A stretch of DNA of 35,571 nucleotides from an uncultured Thalassotalea sp. (GTDB lineage Bacteria; Pseudomonadota; Gammaproteobacteria; Enterobacterales; Alteromonadaceae). The stretch is taken from assembly GCA_947502355.1 (NCBI GenBank), contig CANMZP010000035.1:1-35571 (forward strand), written 5' to 3'. Positions 23,373 to 33,473 of this stretch are shown piece after piece (the first letter of the stretch is position 1; every line of letters begins with the position of its first letter). The notes beneath the pieces were generated by a model. That model made no database searches. It saw only the letters and a list, made by a program, of their open reading frames with translations, and had not been told where the DNA came from. The position numbers and the translations under genes were made by a program.

Positions 23373-23984
23373 ATGATGCGAGCAAATATTGAAAAAATAA
23401 TAAAGTTTTGGTTTGGCGAACTCGAAAATCAATTGTCAACAACACAACATCAGCGAATTTGGTATCAATCAACGGCACAAGACGATGCCTTAATTCGAGA
23501 CCAGTTTTCTCACCTTTATGAACAAGCAATGCAAAGAAACCTAGAAAATTGGCTATCGAGTGCACAAGGTACCATGGCGTTAATTATCTTGTTGGATCAA
23601 ATGCCGCGTAATATGTTTCGCTCAACGGCACAAGCATTTGTCAGTGATCATTTGGCCTTAGAGTATTGTTTATATGGGCTGGAAAAGGGCTTTGACAAAC
23701 AATTGGCTTTGGTGGAGCGAGCGTTTTTCTATCACCCCTTAGAGCATGCTGAAGATCTCAATATGCAAAACAAGGCGGTAACGTTGTTTCAACGAATGCA
23801 GCAAACTTATACCAACGAAGCGCAACAATCCTTTATTCGCAATAGTCTGCACTTTGCTATTGAACATAGGGATATTATTGAACGCTTTTCAAGGTTCCCG
23901 CATCGAAATGCGGCGTTAAAGCGAAAAAGTAGCGAAGCGGAAATTGCCTACCTGCAAGCCAGTGGGGTTAACTTTGGCCAATAG
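23373..23984 (+). CDS. DUF924 family protein
   Basis: The protein has about 203 residues and shows the DUF924 pattern: IIKFWFGE near the start, MALIILLDQMPRNMFR, then RAFFYHPLEHAEDL and HRDIIERFSRFPHRNAAL. The fold is TPR-like and helical; no activity has been established as far as I know. Several starts are possible: GTG at 23367 and 23370, ATG at 23373 and 23376. The GGGG(T)GG tract just before favours one of the ATGs. It is divergent from hsp20 and convergent with the thiol peroxidase. Confidence 0.87.
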   Translation: MMRANIEKIIKFWFGELENQLSTTQHQRIWYQSTAQDDALIRDQFSHLYEQAMQRNLENWLSSAQGTMALIILLDQMPRNMFRSTAQAFVSDHLALEYCLYGLEKGFDKQLALVERAFFYHPLEHAEDLNMQNKAVTLFQRMQQTYTNEAQQSFIRNSLHFAIEHRDIIERFSRFPHRNAALKRKSSEAEIAYLQASGVNFGQ

Positions 23985-24037
23985 GGGGGCTGAGCACTCT
24001 GCGCTGTCACCATATAAATTAGTACCGCCACAAATAG

Positions 24038-24066
24038 AAAAAAGGCATGTTAATAACATGCCTTTT
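24038..24066. terminator. Bidirectional intrinsic terminator between DUF924 and thiol peroxidase genes
   Basis: AAAAGGCATGTTA and TAACATGCCTTTT form a 13-pair stem with A- and T-runs on the two sides, so it can end transcripts from both directions. Confidence 0.85.
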
Positions 24067-24089
24067 CAATAACTTAAACGCTTTTAAAA

Positions 24090-24698
24090 TTACTCTGCTT
24101 TAGGGTCTTCTTGAGTATTTGACGACTCTTTTACGGCATTTAATGCTGCTTCGTAATCTGGATGATTAGAGATATCGCTAACCATTTCTTTGTAAGCGAT
24201 TTTACCATCTGGTGAAATCACAAAAATAGCACGGGTTAATAACCCCATATCTTTAATGATCAAGCCGTAGCTTTCACCAAAATTACGCCATACAGAGTCC
24301 GATAAGACTTTTAATTTATCCACACCTTCGGTATCACAGAAACGCTTTTGGGCGAACGGTAGGTCGTTACTAATGGTTAGCATAACAACGTCTTCTGGTA
24401 AATTAGCCACTTCTTCATTAAAGCGCTTGGTTTGCAAAGAACATACACCGGTATCTAAACTCGGTACCGCTGAAATTAAAATGGTTCTTTCTTGATAATC
24501 GGTTAACGTGACAAGGGCAAAACGTTCATCAACGACTTTAAAGTTTGGGGCACTTTCACCAACGGCGACTTGATTGCCAATAAGGACAACGGGTTTACCA
24601 CCTGCAGTAACAAGGTTTGTTGTTTCTGCGTCAACGGCAACAGCCATGTTGGTCATTGATGCAAAGCATAACGCCGTCGCTAATTTTACTAATTTCAT
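24090..24698 (-). CDS. tpx: Thiol peroxidase (Tpx-type peroxiredoxin) with signal peptide
   Basis: The protein has 202 residues. A signal peptide of about 21 residues (MKLVKLATALCFASMTNMAVA) precedes a complete Tpx domain, whereas ordinary Tpx is about 165-170 residues and cytoplasmic. The peroxidatic cysteine lies in SLDTGVCSLQTKRF (Cys86) and the resolving cysteine in RFCDTEG (Cys121), with the conserved arginine in LLTRAIFVI. It would reduce lipid or other hydroperoxides in the periplasm, using a periplasmic thiol donor that is not visible here. It begins 33 bp after the amidohydrolase gene on the same strand. The C-terminal tail is short and acidic. Confidence 0.9.
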   Translation of the reverse strand: MKLVKLATALCFASMTNMAVAVDAETTNLVTAGGKPVVLIGNQVAVGESAPNFKVVDERFALVTLTDYQERTILISAVPSLDTGVCSLQTKRFNEEVANLPEDVVMLTISNDLPFAQKRFCDTEGVDKLKVLSDSVWRNFGESYGLIIKDMGLLTRAIFVISPDGKIAYKEMVSDISNHPDYEAALNAVKESSNTQEDPKAE

Positions 24699-24731
24699 TA
24701 CGTCTTCCTAGAATATGATTATCTTTGTAAG

Positions 24732-26393
24732 TTACTGCTCAACACGCTTGCCATTTACCCATGTTTTCAACACTTTAGTTTGCCAAATGTTTTTAGGGTC
24801 TATGGTAAATATATTTTGATCAAGCAAGATAAAGTCGGCTTTTTTGTCTTTCTCTATACTGCCCAACAAGTTTTCTTGATGCCCGGCAAAGGCTGCGTCA
24901 ATGGTAAAAGAGCGAAATGCCTCGTTCATGGTCATTGCTTGCTCTGCGTACCAACCTTGTTCTGGTTGATTTTGCTTATCTTGTCTGGTGACTGATGCAT
25001 GTAACCCATAAAATGGATTGGGGTATTCTACTGGAAAGTCCGACCCTGCTGCAATCACTGCTTTGGCCTTAATGAGCGAGCGCCAAGCATAGGCACCTTT
25101 AATTCGTTCACTGCCTAATCTATCTTCGGCCATATTTTTGTCACTGGTGGCATGCGTTGCCTGCATAGACGCAATAATGCCTAATTGGTGAAATCGTGGA
25201 ATATCGGCTAACTGCAACACTTGGGCGTGCTCAACACGATGGCGCATCGCCTTGCTGTCTGTTAGCTTGATAAGCGTTGCGTAGTTGTCGATAACATCAA
25301 GGTTGGCTTTGTCACCAATGGCATGGGTGTTCACCTGAAAACCGGCTTGCATGGCTTGGCGCATTAATTTTGTCAGGTTTTCATCACTGTGCAATAACAA
25401 GCCTCTGTGTCCAGGTTTGTCTGTGTAGTCGGTAATTAAAGCGGCACCGCGACTGCCTAAGGCACCATCGGCAGATATTTTAACCGAATTAATGGCAAGG
25501 GTGTCATCTGCACTTCGATAATGCCCTTCGCCTAATAAAGCACTAAATTGTGGGTCCATGGCATCAATCATCACATTAACGCGAATTGGCATGCGCTGCT
25601 CGTTTGACAAGGCTTTATAAGCTTTAATGGTATTGGCATCCACCCCAGCATCATGCACACTGGTTAGGCCTTGCTCGGCCAATGAGTGCATCGACAGCAT
25701 TAAGGCCGATTTTATTTCTTGCTGGGTAAGGCCTGGCATTTTTTCATAAACCAATGCCATGGCATTATCAATAAATACCCCAGTAGGTTCACCATTGGCG
25801 TGTCTAATGATTTCACCGCCATCAATGTCTTTAGTATGCTTGTCGATGCCAAGTAACGTCATCGCTTTGCTGTTCACCCAGATGGCGTGTCCATCAACGC
25901 GCCCTAGAACAACCGGTTGTTCAGGGAAGTATTTATCAAGGCTTTTAGCGGTTGGAAATTGCTTACCTGGCCACTGAACTTGATTCCAACCTCGCCCTTG
26001 TAACCAGGTTAACTGTTGGTTTTTATTACGATAGTTAACCACTTTTTGGACCGCATCTTGTTCTGATGTCGCGGTCATTAAATCGGCTCGCATTAAACTT
26101 AAGCCATAACTGAGTACATGCCCATGAGCATCAATTAACCCGGGAATTAAGGTGTCACCCTGACCATCAACCACATCAATATCGCCGCCCGATGGCAATG
26201 CTTGCTCTGGGGTATAAACGGCCGCAATTTTATCTTCCTTTATCAACACCGCTGAAAATTGCTTTAACCCTTGCGCACTTTGGCTGTAGCCCTGCACGTT
26301 TTTAATCAAGGTGGTTTGGGCCAAGCTAAAGCTGCTAAGTAAACTGGCGGCTAAGCCAAGAGTAATTGATTTTGTTAAGGAAAATTTATACAC
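24732..26393 (-). CDS. Exported YtcJ-like amidohydrolase (amidohydrolase_3 family)
   Basis: The protein has 553 residues. Signal peptide: about 1-25, ending SLA-QT. The metal-dependent hydrolase barrel starts at LIPGLIDAHGH with His90 and His92 and includes GLTSVHDAGVD, the histidine in NTHAIGDKAN, RVEHAQVL and the aspartate of AAGSDFPVE. A second beta domain closes at the C-terminus (KADFILLDQNIF). Members hydrolyse varied amides or N-acyl compounds, and the substrate is not predictable. The start is GTG at 26393, preceded by AAGAGAG. It is probably cotranscribed with the exported thiol peroxidase. Confidence 0.87.
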   Translation of the reverse strand: MYKFSLTKSITLGLAASLLSSFSLAQTTLIKNVQGYSQSAQGLKQFSAVLIKEDKIAAVYTPEQALPSGGDIDVVDGQGDTLIPGLIDAHGHVLSYGLSLMRADLMTATSEQDAVQKVVNYRNKNQQLTWLQGRGWNQVQWPGKQFPTAKSLDKYFPEQPVVLGRVDGHAIWVNSKAMTLLGIDKHTKDIDGGEIIRHANGEPTGVFIDNAMALVYEKMPGLTQQEIKSALMLSMHSLAEQGLTSVHDAGVDANTIKAYKALSNEQRMPIRVNVMIDAMDPQFSALLGEGHYRSADDTLAINSVKISADGALGSRGAALITDYTDKPGHRGLLLHSDENLTKLMRQAMQAGFQVNTHAIGDKANLDVIDNYATLIKLTDSKAMRHRVEHAQVLQLADIPRFHQLGIIASMQATHATSDKNMAEDRLGSERIKGAYAWRSLIKAKAVIAAGSDFPVEYPNPFYGLHASVTRQDKQNQPEQGWYAEQAMTMNEAFRSFTIDAAFAGHQENLLGSIEKDKKADFILLDQNIFTIDPKNIWQTKVLKTWVNGKRVEQ

Positions 26394-26579
26394 GGTTGCT
26401 CTCTTATGGTTGTTGTTATTGTTGTTTTTTTGTGTTTAAAAGTGAAACTATTTTTCCATCTTAGCAGCTTGATATTAATGAGCAATGTTTGCATTACATT
26501 AATGTTACGCTTTTGAGATTATAAAATTGTTTAAAAGTGAGTATACTCAAGCCATTGTTAAGTAATTCTATTTCCCCTT

Positions 26580-27464
26580 ATGAGCGACAGACGTAATCAA
26601 TCCAGTAGCCCGATACGCGATTTATTCAATGAACAAATTCGCAATGTAATGTCGTTGCGAATTCGCCGTCAACGACGTAGAACACAGGAACTTAAACTGG
26701 ATGAATCGGTGGAGTTATTAATAGAGCACACCGATGGCAAGCTGCGCATTCTTAGTGATTATAAAAAGCAGCTTAGAGACTGTGTACAAACCCAAATTCA
26801 ATTTGTTAATAAGCAAGCCAATCGTTTGTTTAAACCCATTGAATTTACCGCAGATAACTATCAGCATAATGCTTTGTTGAATGCGGTTTTCTTCGATGAA
26901 GACGAAATTTTTGAGGTGTTGAAAAACAGTAAAAAACTGCAAAAGGCAAGACAAAATAAAGCGTTAAGAAAAGGTGAGGCACTGTATGTGTTAATGCAAA
27001 TTTTTCCTAAACAGAAAACCGTCTTTGCCCCAGCTTTAGTTAATGGTCATGTTATTAACGATGTGAAACAAAGTCAGTTTACCTTTGATAAAAAATCGCT
27101 GTTAAGTTTTACCCAAAATGAGGAAGCATACAAAGAGTTGTTGGAGAATCACTTACATTTGCAATTAGTTGATAATGTAAAAAGTCAATTAGTGCCAGCG
27201 ATAGCTGCAGCAAGAGGTCGAGAATGTTTGATCCCAACCGAGCAAGCCGATAACCCCAATGTGTATATGGCGCATTTACAAGCACTGATGCAGGCACCAG
27301 AAAAAGCCATGCAATTAGAGGCGCAATGCATAAGAACCAATCGCTTTGGTATCGCCATTGCTGATAATGCCCAAAAAGCAGAGCGAGAGTTCCGCTTTAA
27401 ACAAATCCAAATAGAGGGACAAGATCCCTACCTGTTATTGCCGGTGATTATAAAGAGCTATTAG
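26580..27464 (+). CDS. Conserved-looking protein of unknown function, 294 residues
   Basis: There is no signal peptide or membrane segment. The N-terminal 40 residues are strongly basic (RIRRQRRRTQELK), followed by a helical region and a mixed alpha/beta C-terminal half ending LLLPVIIKSY. I recognise no domain. There is no clear ribosome-binding site before the ATG. Its last 17 bases overlap the end of lnt on the other strand, a tail-to-tail overlap. The length, codon use and lack of an alternative frame support a real gene. Confidence 0.7.
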   Translation: MSDRRNQSSSPIRDLFNEQIRNVMSLRIRRQRRRTQELKLDESVELLIEHTDGKLRILSDYKKQLRDCVQTQIQFVNKQANRLFKPIEFTADNYQHNALLNAVFFDEDEIFEVLKNSKKLQKARQNKALRKGEALYVLMQIFPKQKTVFAPALVNGHVINDVKQSQFTFDKKSLLSFTQNEEAYKELLENHLHLQLVDNVKSQLVPAIAAARGRECLIPTEQADNPNVYMAHLQALMQAPEKAMQLEAQCIRTNRFGIAIADNAQKAEREFRFKQIQIEGQDPYLLLPVIIKSY

Positions 27465-29004
27465 GGTGAAATAAGCGCTTTATGGTTTTATAGCCAAGAA
27501 TAAAGAACACAAACAATATCATTACGATTTTATCCAGTGACTTGGTCCATAGACTGTACGTGGTTTTACCCGTAACCAAGTCAACTTGCGTTGATAATAT
27601 TGCTTCTTCAAACTGAGGGATTTCGCCAATAACCTGACCTTTATGGTCGATAACCGCGGTGATCCCGTTATTGGTGCCTCTTAGCATAGGTCGGCCAAAT
27701 TCCAATGCCCGCATTCTGGCAATGTCTAAATGTTGATGTGGGCCATGCGAATCACCAAACCAGGCGTCATTACTTACCGTTAATAATAAGTCGGTCCGGT
27801 TTGTCATATTGGCCGCAAGCTGCTTGGCAAAAGCCACCTCAAAACAAATAAGTGGGGCAATGTGCAAATCATTGGCAATGATATTATCTTGCACATAATC
27901 TCCCCGACTAAAAGACGACATCGGTAAGTTGAATAATGGCGCAATAGGGCGCAATAACTCTTGAAAAGGCACAAACTCACCTATCGGTAATAAGTGATGC
28001 TTGTTGTAATGATTCGGGTTTCTAAAAAAGTAATCACCTTCGGTATCCATGGCATGTTTTCGGCCCAAAACAACCAAACGATTAAAGAAGCTGCGGGCAT
28101 CTGGGTCGTAATTAATGACCCCGGTTATTAAGCTCGATTGTTGCTCCATGGCTTGTTTATCAACGGCGTACAAATAATCTTGGGCAAGGGGCTCTAAGCG
28201 TGGAATCGCGGCTTCTGGCCAAAGAATAAGGTCGTGGTTTTTATACAAGTCTTCGGTAAGACGAATGTATAAATCGATAATGTTTTCTTCTTGCTCTTCA
28301 TCCCAGCGTAACTCTTGCTTTATGTTACCTTGAACCAACGCGACGTTTATTTGTTTACCGGTAAGGTTTATTTGGCTGTTATTGGTGGCATAAAAGCAGC
28401 CCACTATTGTAACGAATATGAGAGCAAGATTCGTTACAAGCTGTTTGCCCTTCATTAATTTGTATAAGGCAACAGAGCAAAGCACGACAACAAAGGTGAT
28501 GCCGGTTTCACCAATTACGGGGGCCAATGTTGATAAGGGGCCATCTAGCTGTGAGTAGCCAAAAGACAACCATGGGAAGCCGGTAAGCAAGTGTGCTCTT
28601 AGCCACTCACTAATAAGCCATAAGAACGGTAAAGTATATAAGTTAACTTGCTTGTGTGTAGTAAGCTTAGCCGATAGCCAAGCGGCAATCCCTGGGTATA
28701 TGGCTAAATATAAGCAAAGCAGCAGCATCAGCAATAAGGACAGGACCAAATGCATCCCGCCAAACTGGGCAATGGATACGTGTACCCAGCTAATACCCGT
28801 AGCAAACCAGCCAAAGCCAAACGTTAAGCCATGCCAGAAGGCTTGTTTAGGGGGACTCTTATCTAACATGAAAAGCCAGATAGTAATGAGTGGAAAGGCT
28901 ATAAACCAATAAGAAAAAGGTGCGTAAGCAAACACTAAGCCAGCGCCCGCTAGAAAGCTTAACAGGAAGTGTCGTTTAGACGACTGTTTAGGGCATTGGC
29001 TCAT
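27448..29004 (-). CDS. lnt: Apolipoprotein N-acyltransferase
   Basis: The protein has 518 residues, typical for Lnt. The first 210 residues hold about six membrane helices; the C-terminal nitrilase-like domain faces the periplasm and a final helix lies near residue 490. The catalytic triad is visible: Glu in ILWPEAAIPR (about 264), Lys in YNKHHLLPIGEF (about 336) and Cys in PLICFEVAF (about 386). The enzyme adds the third acyl chain to the N-terminal cysteine of lipoproteins. It follows corC by 36 bp, as in E. coli, and is the last gene of the ybeZ-ybeY-corC-lnt operon. Confidence 0.97.
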   Translation of the reverse strand: MSQCPKQSSKRHFLLSFLAGAGLVFAYAPFSYWFIAFPLITIWLFMLDKSPPKQAFWHGLTFGFGWFATGISWVHVSIAQFGGMHLVLSLLLMLLLCLYLAIYPGIAAWLSAKLTTHKQVNLYTLPFLWLISEWLRAHLLTGFPWLSFGYSQLDGPLSTLAPVIGETGITFVVVLCSVALYKLMKGKQLVTNLALIFVTIVGCFYATNNSQINLTGKQINVALVQGNIKQELRWDEEQEENIIDLYIRLTEDLYKNHDLILWPEAAIPRLEPLAQDYLYAVDKQAMEQQSSLITGVINYDPDARSFFNRLVVLGRKHAMDTEGDYFFRNPNHYNKHHLLPIGEFVPFQELLRPIAPLFNLPMSSFSRGDYVQDNIIANDLHIAPLICFEVAFAKQLAANMTNRTDLLLTVSNDAWFGDSHGPHQHLDIARMRALEFGRPMLRGTNNGITAVIDHKGQVIGEIPQFEEAILSTQVDLVTGKTTYSLWTKSLDKIVMILFVFFILGYKTIKRLFHPNSSL

Positions 29005-29040
29005 TGTGTTCGTTATTCTTATCGTATTATTGGTTATGAG

Positions 29041-29916
29041 TTAATCGACGATTTTACCATTAACTTCATGTTCTTTGGGCACGGTAACTTGTAGTTGCAG
29101 AATACGACGCTTATCTGACGAGACAACCTTGTATTCGAAACCGTTAATGCTGGTGTTTTCACCACGCTGAGGAACATGACCAAATTGATGGACTAAGATC
29201 CCGCCAATAGTATCGGCGTCTTCTTCATTAAACTGATAATTGAAGTACTCGTTAAAGTCATCAATTTCAGTTAAGGCGTTAACATGGTAAACATTGCCAC
29301 AAAGCGGGCGAATTTCCTGCTCTATCAGGTCATCATGCTCGTCTTCGATTTCACCAACGATTAACTCAAGGATATCTTCAATGGTAACCAGGCCGGATAC
29401 GCCGCCGTATTCATCAACGACAACAGCCATGTGATAACGTTCTTGACGAAACTCTTTCAGCAAAGGTTCTACACGTTTACTTTCTGGGATAATAATCGCT
29501 GGGCGGATAATATCTTTTAGGACAAATTCGCGAGCGGCGTCACTAAAACCATATTTTAGTAAGTCTTTAGCCAGCAATACCCCCTCGATATCATCAATGT
29601 TGTCATTAACCACTGGGAATCTTGAATGAGCCGACTCTAAAATAATCGGCAAAAATTGTTCCACAGTTTGGCTAATGTCTAGGGTTACCATTTGCGAACG
29701 TGGGATCATAATGTCGCGGACACGCATATCAGATACTTCTAATACACCTTCAAGCATTTGCTTGGTCGCTGGTTTGATCAGTTCGCGGTCTTCAGCATCT
29801 TTTAATACTTCAACCAATTCTTCTTTGTTTTTCGGCTCTCCAGTAAAAACCTGTACGATTTTTTCTAAAATAGACTTTGAAGAACCGTTGCTAGAATGGG
29901 AGTTGTCGTCGCTCAT
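29041..29916 (-). CDS. corC: CorC/YbeX CBS-domain protein
   Basis: The protein has 291 residues. Two CBS domains cover about 70-195 ([15 protein letters not shown] and [29 protein letters not shown]), followed by the CorC/HlyC associated domain (about 205-285, including [17 protein letters not shown]). It lacks membrane helices. The family is linked to magnesium and cobalt efflux and, for YbeX, to ribosome metabolism. The gene lies 26 bp after ybeY and 36 bp before lnt, the conserved order. Confidence 0.95.
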   Translation of the reverse strand: MSDDNSHSSNGSSKSILEKIVQVFTGEPKNKEELVEVLKDAEDRELIKPATKQMLEGVLEVSDMRVRDIMIPRSQMVTLDISQTVEQFLPIILESAHSRFPVVNDNIDDIEGVLLAKDLLKYGFSDAAREFVLKDIIRPAIIIPESKRVEPLLKEFRQERYHMAVVVDEYGGVSGLVTIEDILELIVGEIEDEHDDLIEQEIRPLCGNVYHVNALTEIDDFNEYFNYQFNEEDADTIGGILVHQFGHVPQRGENTSINGFEYKVVSSDKRRILQLQVTVPKEHEVNGKIVD

Positions 29917-29942
29917 AGAGCTTTTGTTTACCTTTACGTTAG

Positions 29943-30431
29943 TTAATGTTCAGAAGAAATTTCATAGGGATTATCAATCCCTAATTTGGCTAGAATATCA
30001 ATTTCTAGGTTTTCCATTTCAACTGCTTCTTGATCACTTATATGATCATAACCCAATAAATGCAAGCACCCATGCACTATCATATGTGCCCAATGATCAT
30101 TTATTGACTTATTTTGGTTTTTTGCTTCCGATTCAACCACTTCGCTACACACCACTAAATCGCCCAGCAAATCAAGTTCAATGCCTTCAGGTACTTCAAA
30201 TGGAAAAGACAAGACATTGGTTGGTTTGTCTTTTTCACGGTACTGATGGTTCAACTGCTGAGATTCTTCGCTGGTGACCAAACGAATGGTTAACTCGAAA
30301 TCTCGATTGTATTGACCAAGAGCGGCCATTGCCCAAGTGTTAAATTGCTGCTCACTCGGCAGATTTTCCTCTGGGCAGGCGATTTGCAGGTCAACAAAGA
30401 TAGTCGGTTCAGGTGTGGTTGATTCAGACAT
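29943..30431 (-). CDS. ybeY: Endoribonuclease YbeY, 16S rRNA maturation factor
   Basis: The protein has 162 residues. The zinc-binding signature [11 protein letters not shown] gives His120, His124 and His130, preceded by the conserved [10 protein letters not shown]. YbeY helps mature the 3' end of 16S rRNA and takes part in ribosome quality control. It lies 13 bp after ybeZ on the same strand. Confidence 0.97.
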   Translation of the reverse strand: MSESTTPEPTIFVDLQIACPEENLPSEQQFNTWAMAALGQYNRDFELTIRLVTSEESQQLNHQYREKDKPTNVLSFPFEVPEGIELDLLGDLVVCSEVVESEAKNQNKSINDHWAHMIVHGCLHLLGYDHISDQEAVEMENLEIDILAKLGIDNPYEISSEH

Positions 30432-30444
30432 GGCTTAAATAACC

Positions 30445-31476
30445 TTACTTGCTGTTATGCTGGCTTGCGTATGTGTTAACATCTTCATGACGTTCATAGG
30501 CTTCAACAATACGCGCTACTACTGAGTGACGCACCACATCTTTGGCTTGAAAGAAGTTAAAGCTTACACCGTTTATATCTTGCAATACTTCAATGGCATG
30601 GCGCAGGCCTGAGCGTTGACCGCGTGGTAAATCCACTTGCGTAATATCACCCGTAACCACGGCTTTTGAGTTAAAACCAATACGAGTTAAGAACATCTTC
30701 ATTTGCTCAACCGTGGTGTTTTGGCTTTCATCAAGAATGATAAACGCATCATTTAGTGTGCGGCCACGCATGTAGGCGAGTGGGGCAACTTCAATGACGT
30801 TACGCTCAATTAGTTTTTCAACCTTTTCAAAGCCAAGCATTTCAAATAAGGCATCGTACAAAGGGCGTAAGTATGGGTCGACTTTTTGCGATAAATCACC
30901 CGGTAAAAAGCCTAGCTTTTCACCCGCTTCAACCGCTGGACGAGTAAGTAAAATACGGCGAACTTCTTGTCTCTCTAGTGCATCAACTGCACAAGCTACC
31001 GCGAGGTAGGTTTTACCGGTACCGGCAACACCCACACCAAAACTGATATCACTAGCTAAAATTTGTTGCACATACGAAGACTGGTTGTCATTACGAGGTT
31101 TAATCACACCACGTTTGGTTTTAATGCTCACCATTTTATCGAATTCTTTATCCACATCGGTAGACTGATCCAGTACCTTGGCATCAATTATCGCCAAGTG
31201 AATGGCTTCGGCACTGATGTGACCCACTTTCCCCTTAAGTGGTGCGGTTTCAACGTACAAGTTTTTTAACACTTCGCTGGCCGCAAGCGCATGCGCTTCG
31301 TTACCCAAAATTTTAAATACGTTGCCACGATAGCTAATTTCTACCCCAAGACGACGTTCAATCTTTCGTAAATTGTCATCTAATGGGCCACATAAACTGG
31401 CAATTCGATTATTATCAAGAGGCTCTAAGGTAATATGTTGGCTGTTTTTTGACGTGCTATTATTGTCTGTGCTCAA
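30445..31476 (-). CDS. ybeZ: PhoH-like ATPase YbeZ
   Basis: The protein has 343 residues. The Walker A motif GVAGTGKT is at about 149-156 and Walker B in AFIILDESQN near 247; the N-terminal segment resembles a KH-like fold. YbeZ works with YbeY and the ribosome. It heads the ybeZ-ybeY-corC-lnt operon. The 190-bp gap upstream holds the miaB terminator and two palindromes. Confidence 0.96.
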   Translation of the reverse strand: MSTDNNSTSKNSQHITLEPLDNNRIASLCGPLDDNLRKIERRLGVEISYRGNVFKILGNEAHALAASEVLKNLYVETAPLKGKVGHISAEAIHLAIIDAKVLDQSTDVDKEFDKMVSIKTKRGVIKPRNDNQSSYVQQILASDISFGVGVAGTGKTYLAVACAVDALERQEVRRILLTRPAVEAGEKLGFLPGDLSQKVDPYLRPLYDALFEMLGFEKVEKLIERNVIEVAPLAYMRGRTLNDAFIILDESQNTTVEQMKMFLTRIGFNSKAVVTGDITQVDLPRGQRSGLRHAIEVLQDINGVSFNFFQAKDVVRHSVVARIVEAYERHEDVNTYASQHNSK

Positions 31477-31504
31477 GGCTGAATATCTCTCGTTAGCTAT
31501 CGTT

Positions 31505-31580
31505 ATACCAAGTCAATTCATTATCTAAACGGTGATATGATAATAACTGGACTTGGTATTCTCATTATATCCCTAATGAG
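31505..31580. repeat. Nested palindromic sequence between miaB and ybeZ
   Basis: ATACCAAGTC (31505-31514) and GACTTGGTAT (31550-31559) are perfect inverted complements with a 35-base centre. Directly after them CTCATTA (31561-31567) and TAATGAG (31574-31580) form a second inverted repeat. There is no T-run. The first pair resembles the CAAGTCAT-type arms at 128-205 and may be a dispersed repeat of this genome. Confidence 0.6.
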
Positions 31581-31593
31581 GTAATTTAACAGC

Positions 31594-31640
31594 AAAAAGC
31601 CCCGATGCCAAATGACCTAAGCCTTTTCGCAGCGGGGACT
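31594..31640 (-). terminator. Intrinsic terminator of miaB
   Basis: On the minus strand AGTCCCCGCTGC pairs imperfectly with GCATCGGGGCT, followed by TTTTT (plus 31598-31594), 27 bases after the miaB stop. Confidence 0.75.
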
Positions 31641-31666
31641 CTATTTTTATGGGTAAGGATGTCTTA

Positions 31667-33109
31667 CTAAGGTGTAAAAGTTCCTACACCAAGCTCGTCG
31701 GTTTCAACGGCTTTCTTTTGGTGATGCTGGTTTGCCAAAATATCAGAAGGTGAGTGAGCAATACGTAGCCCCATTTCTTCTTCTGTACGAACTAGCTCAC
31801 CGCGCAGTGAGTTACTGAAAACATCGGTAATTTTAACATCAACAAACTTACCAATTACCGTGTGTGGTGCTTGGAAGTTTACAATACGGTTGTTTTCGGT
31901 ACGGCCGCGTAATTCCATAGGATCTTTCTTTGAAGGACCTTCAACTAGGATACGTTGCTCTGTGCCCAGCATTTTACGAGCAATCGATAAAGCTTGGGTG
32001 TTAATGCGGTCTTGTAAAATTTGTAGACGTTGTTTTTTCGCCGCATCCGTTACATCATCAATCGCATCCGCCGCTGGTGTGCCAGGGCGTGCACTGTAGA
32101 TAAAGCTGAAGCTTAAATCGAAATCAATGGCTTTAATCAAGTTCATTGTGGCTTCAAAGTCGGCGTCTGTTTCACCCGGGTAACCCACAATAAAGTCAGA
32201 AGACATGCAAAGGTTAGGGCGAACTTTCTTAAGCGCACGGATTTTTGATTTGTACTCAATGGCCGTGTGATTACGCTTCATCATGGTTAAAATGCGATCC
32301 GAACCACTTTGTACTGGCAAGTGCAAGTGATCAACCAACTCTGGTACGTCGTTATACACTTCAATAATGTCTTGGGTAAATTCTACTGGGTGCGATGTGG
32401 TGTAACGAATACGGTCAATACCGTCAATGGTTGCTACCATGCGTAATAAGTCAGAAAAACGACAAATTTCACCATCATGCATTGCACCGCGGTAAGCATT
32501 TACGTTTTGACCAAGCAAGTTTACTTCACGCACACCTTGCTCAGCTAGCTGGGCGATCTCGTAAAGTACATCATCTAATGGACGGCTTACTTCTTCACCA
32601 CGTGTGTATGGTACAACACAGAACGTACAGTACTTGCTACAGCCTTCCATAATAGAGACAAAAGCAGTTGGGCCTTCTGCTTTTGGTTCAGGTAAGCGGT
32701 CGAATTTTTCGATTTCTGGAAAGCTTACATCAACAACCGAGGTATGCTCGCCGTGAACCTGGTTAATCATCTCTGGTAAACGGTGTAAGGTTTGCGGACC
32801 AAATACGATATCAACAAATGGTGCACGTTGGCGAATCGCATCACCTTCTTGTGATGCAACACAACCACCAACCCCAATGATAAGATCGGGCTTGGTGTTT
32901 TTCATGGTTTTCCAACGACCTAACTGGTGGAAAACTTTCTCTTGTGCCTTTTCACGGATTGAACAGGTATTTAATAATAATACGTCTGCTTCTTCCGGTT
33001 CTTTCACTTCAGAGAAACCGTGTGTAGAGTCTAATAAGTCTGCCATTTTCTGCGAGTCATACTCGTTCATTTGACAGCCCCAAGTTTTAATATAAAGCTT
33101 TTTGCTCAT
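31667..33109 (-). CDS. miaB: tRNA-2-methylthio-N6-dimethylallyladenosine synthase
   Basis: The protein has 480 residues. The N-terminal UPF0004 domain supplies the second iron-sulfur cluster ligands Cys12, Cys49 and Cys83. The radical-SAM motif is Cys157-x3-Cys161-x2-Cys164 (GCSKYCTFC). A TRAM domain lies near 380-450. It adds the methylthio group to i6A37 in tRNAs reading UNN codons, including some that pair near the leucine codons. Its order next to ybeZ and ubiF is the one found in E. coli, but here miaB has its own terminator before ybeZ. Confidence 0.97.
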   Translation of the reverse strand: MSKKLYIKTWGCQMNEYDSQKMADLLDSTHGFSEVKEPEEADVLLLNTCSIREKAQEKVFHQLGRWKTMKNTKPDLIIGVGGCVASQEGDAIRQRAPFVDIVFGPQTLHRLPEMINQVHGEHTSVVDVSFPEIEKFDRLPEPKAEGPTAFVSIMEGCSKYCTFCVVPYTRGEEVSRPLDDVLYEIAQLAEQGVREVNLLGQNVNAYRGAMHDGEICRFSDLLRMVATIDGIDRIRYTTSHPVEFTQDIIEVYNDVPELVDHLHLPVQSGSDRILTMMKRNHTAIEYKSKIRALKKVRPNLCMSSDFIVGYPGETDADFEATMNLIKAIDFDLSFSFIYSARPGTPAADAIDDVTDAAKKQRLQILQDRINTQALSIARKMLGTEQRILVEGPSKKDPMELRGRTENNRIVNFQAPHTVIGKFVDVKITDVFSNSLRGELVRTEEEMGLRIAHSPSDILANQHHQKKAVETDELGVGTFTP

Positions 33110-33473
33110 TACTTATTTGCCCATGTTCTTTGCTTAATGCGATATTTGCTTAATGTTCTTATCAAACATTAGTCATTAATGCGGATAAATCTAAGGCGAA
33201 TGCCGCCTCATTTTTAAAATGGAGCGTATTTTACTCTTTCTTCACAACTAGCGCCACCATTGCACTGTTTTTAATTTGTAATAAATAGTAGATTAAAACC
33301 TGAACAATTTTGTGGTTATTGCCTCCCTTAGCAATAAAAATGCTCTAGGGTTTTGTTTTTATTAACGCTTAGCGGGAAAATATTGTCAGCATTTCGAGAT
33401 GATTAGACTAAACAGCCTAGGCTTTACTTGTTAGAATCTGTTTAAGTTCGAACAAATTAACAGAGAAAAATAC
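33110..33473. other. Divergent intergenic region between miaB and ubiF
   Basis: The gap must hold the promoters of both genes. A small hairpin AGGCG-AATGC-CGCCT lies near 33192-33206 on the miaB side. I see no RNA gene, clear operator or repeat. Confidence 0.5.

Noticed and set aside
29675-30277. 200-codon plus-strand frame
   Set aside because: It is antisense to corC and ybeY, which are certain genes; low-complexity start and no start signals.
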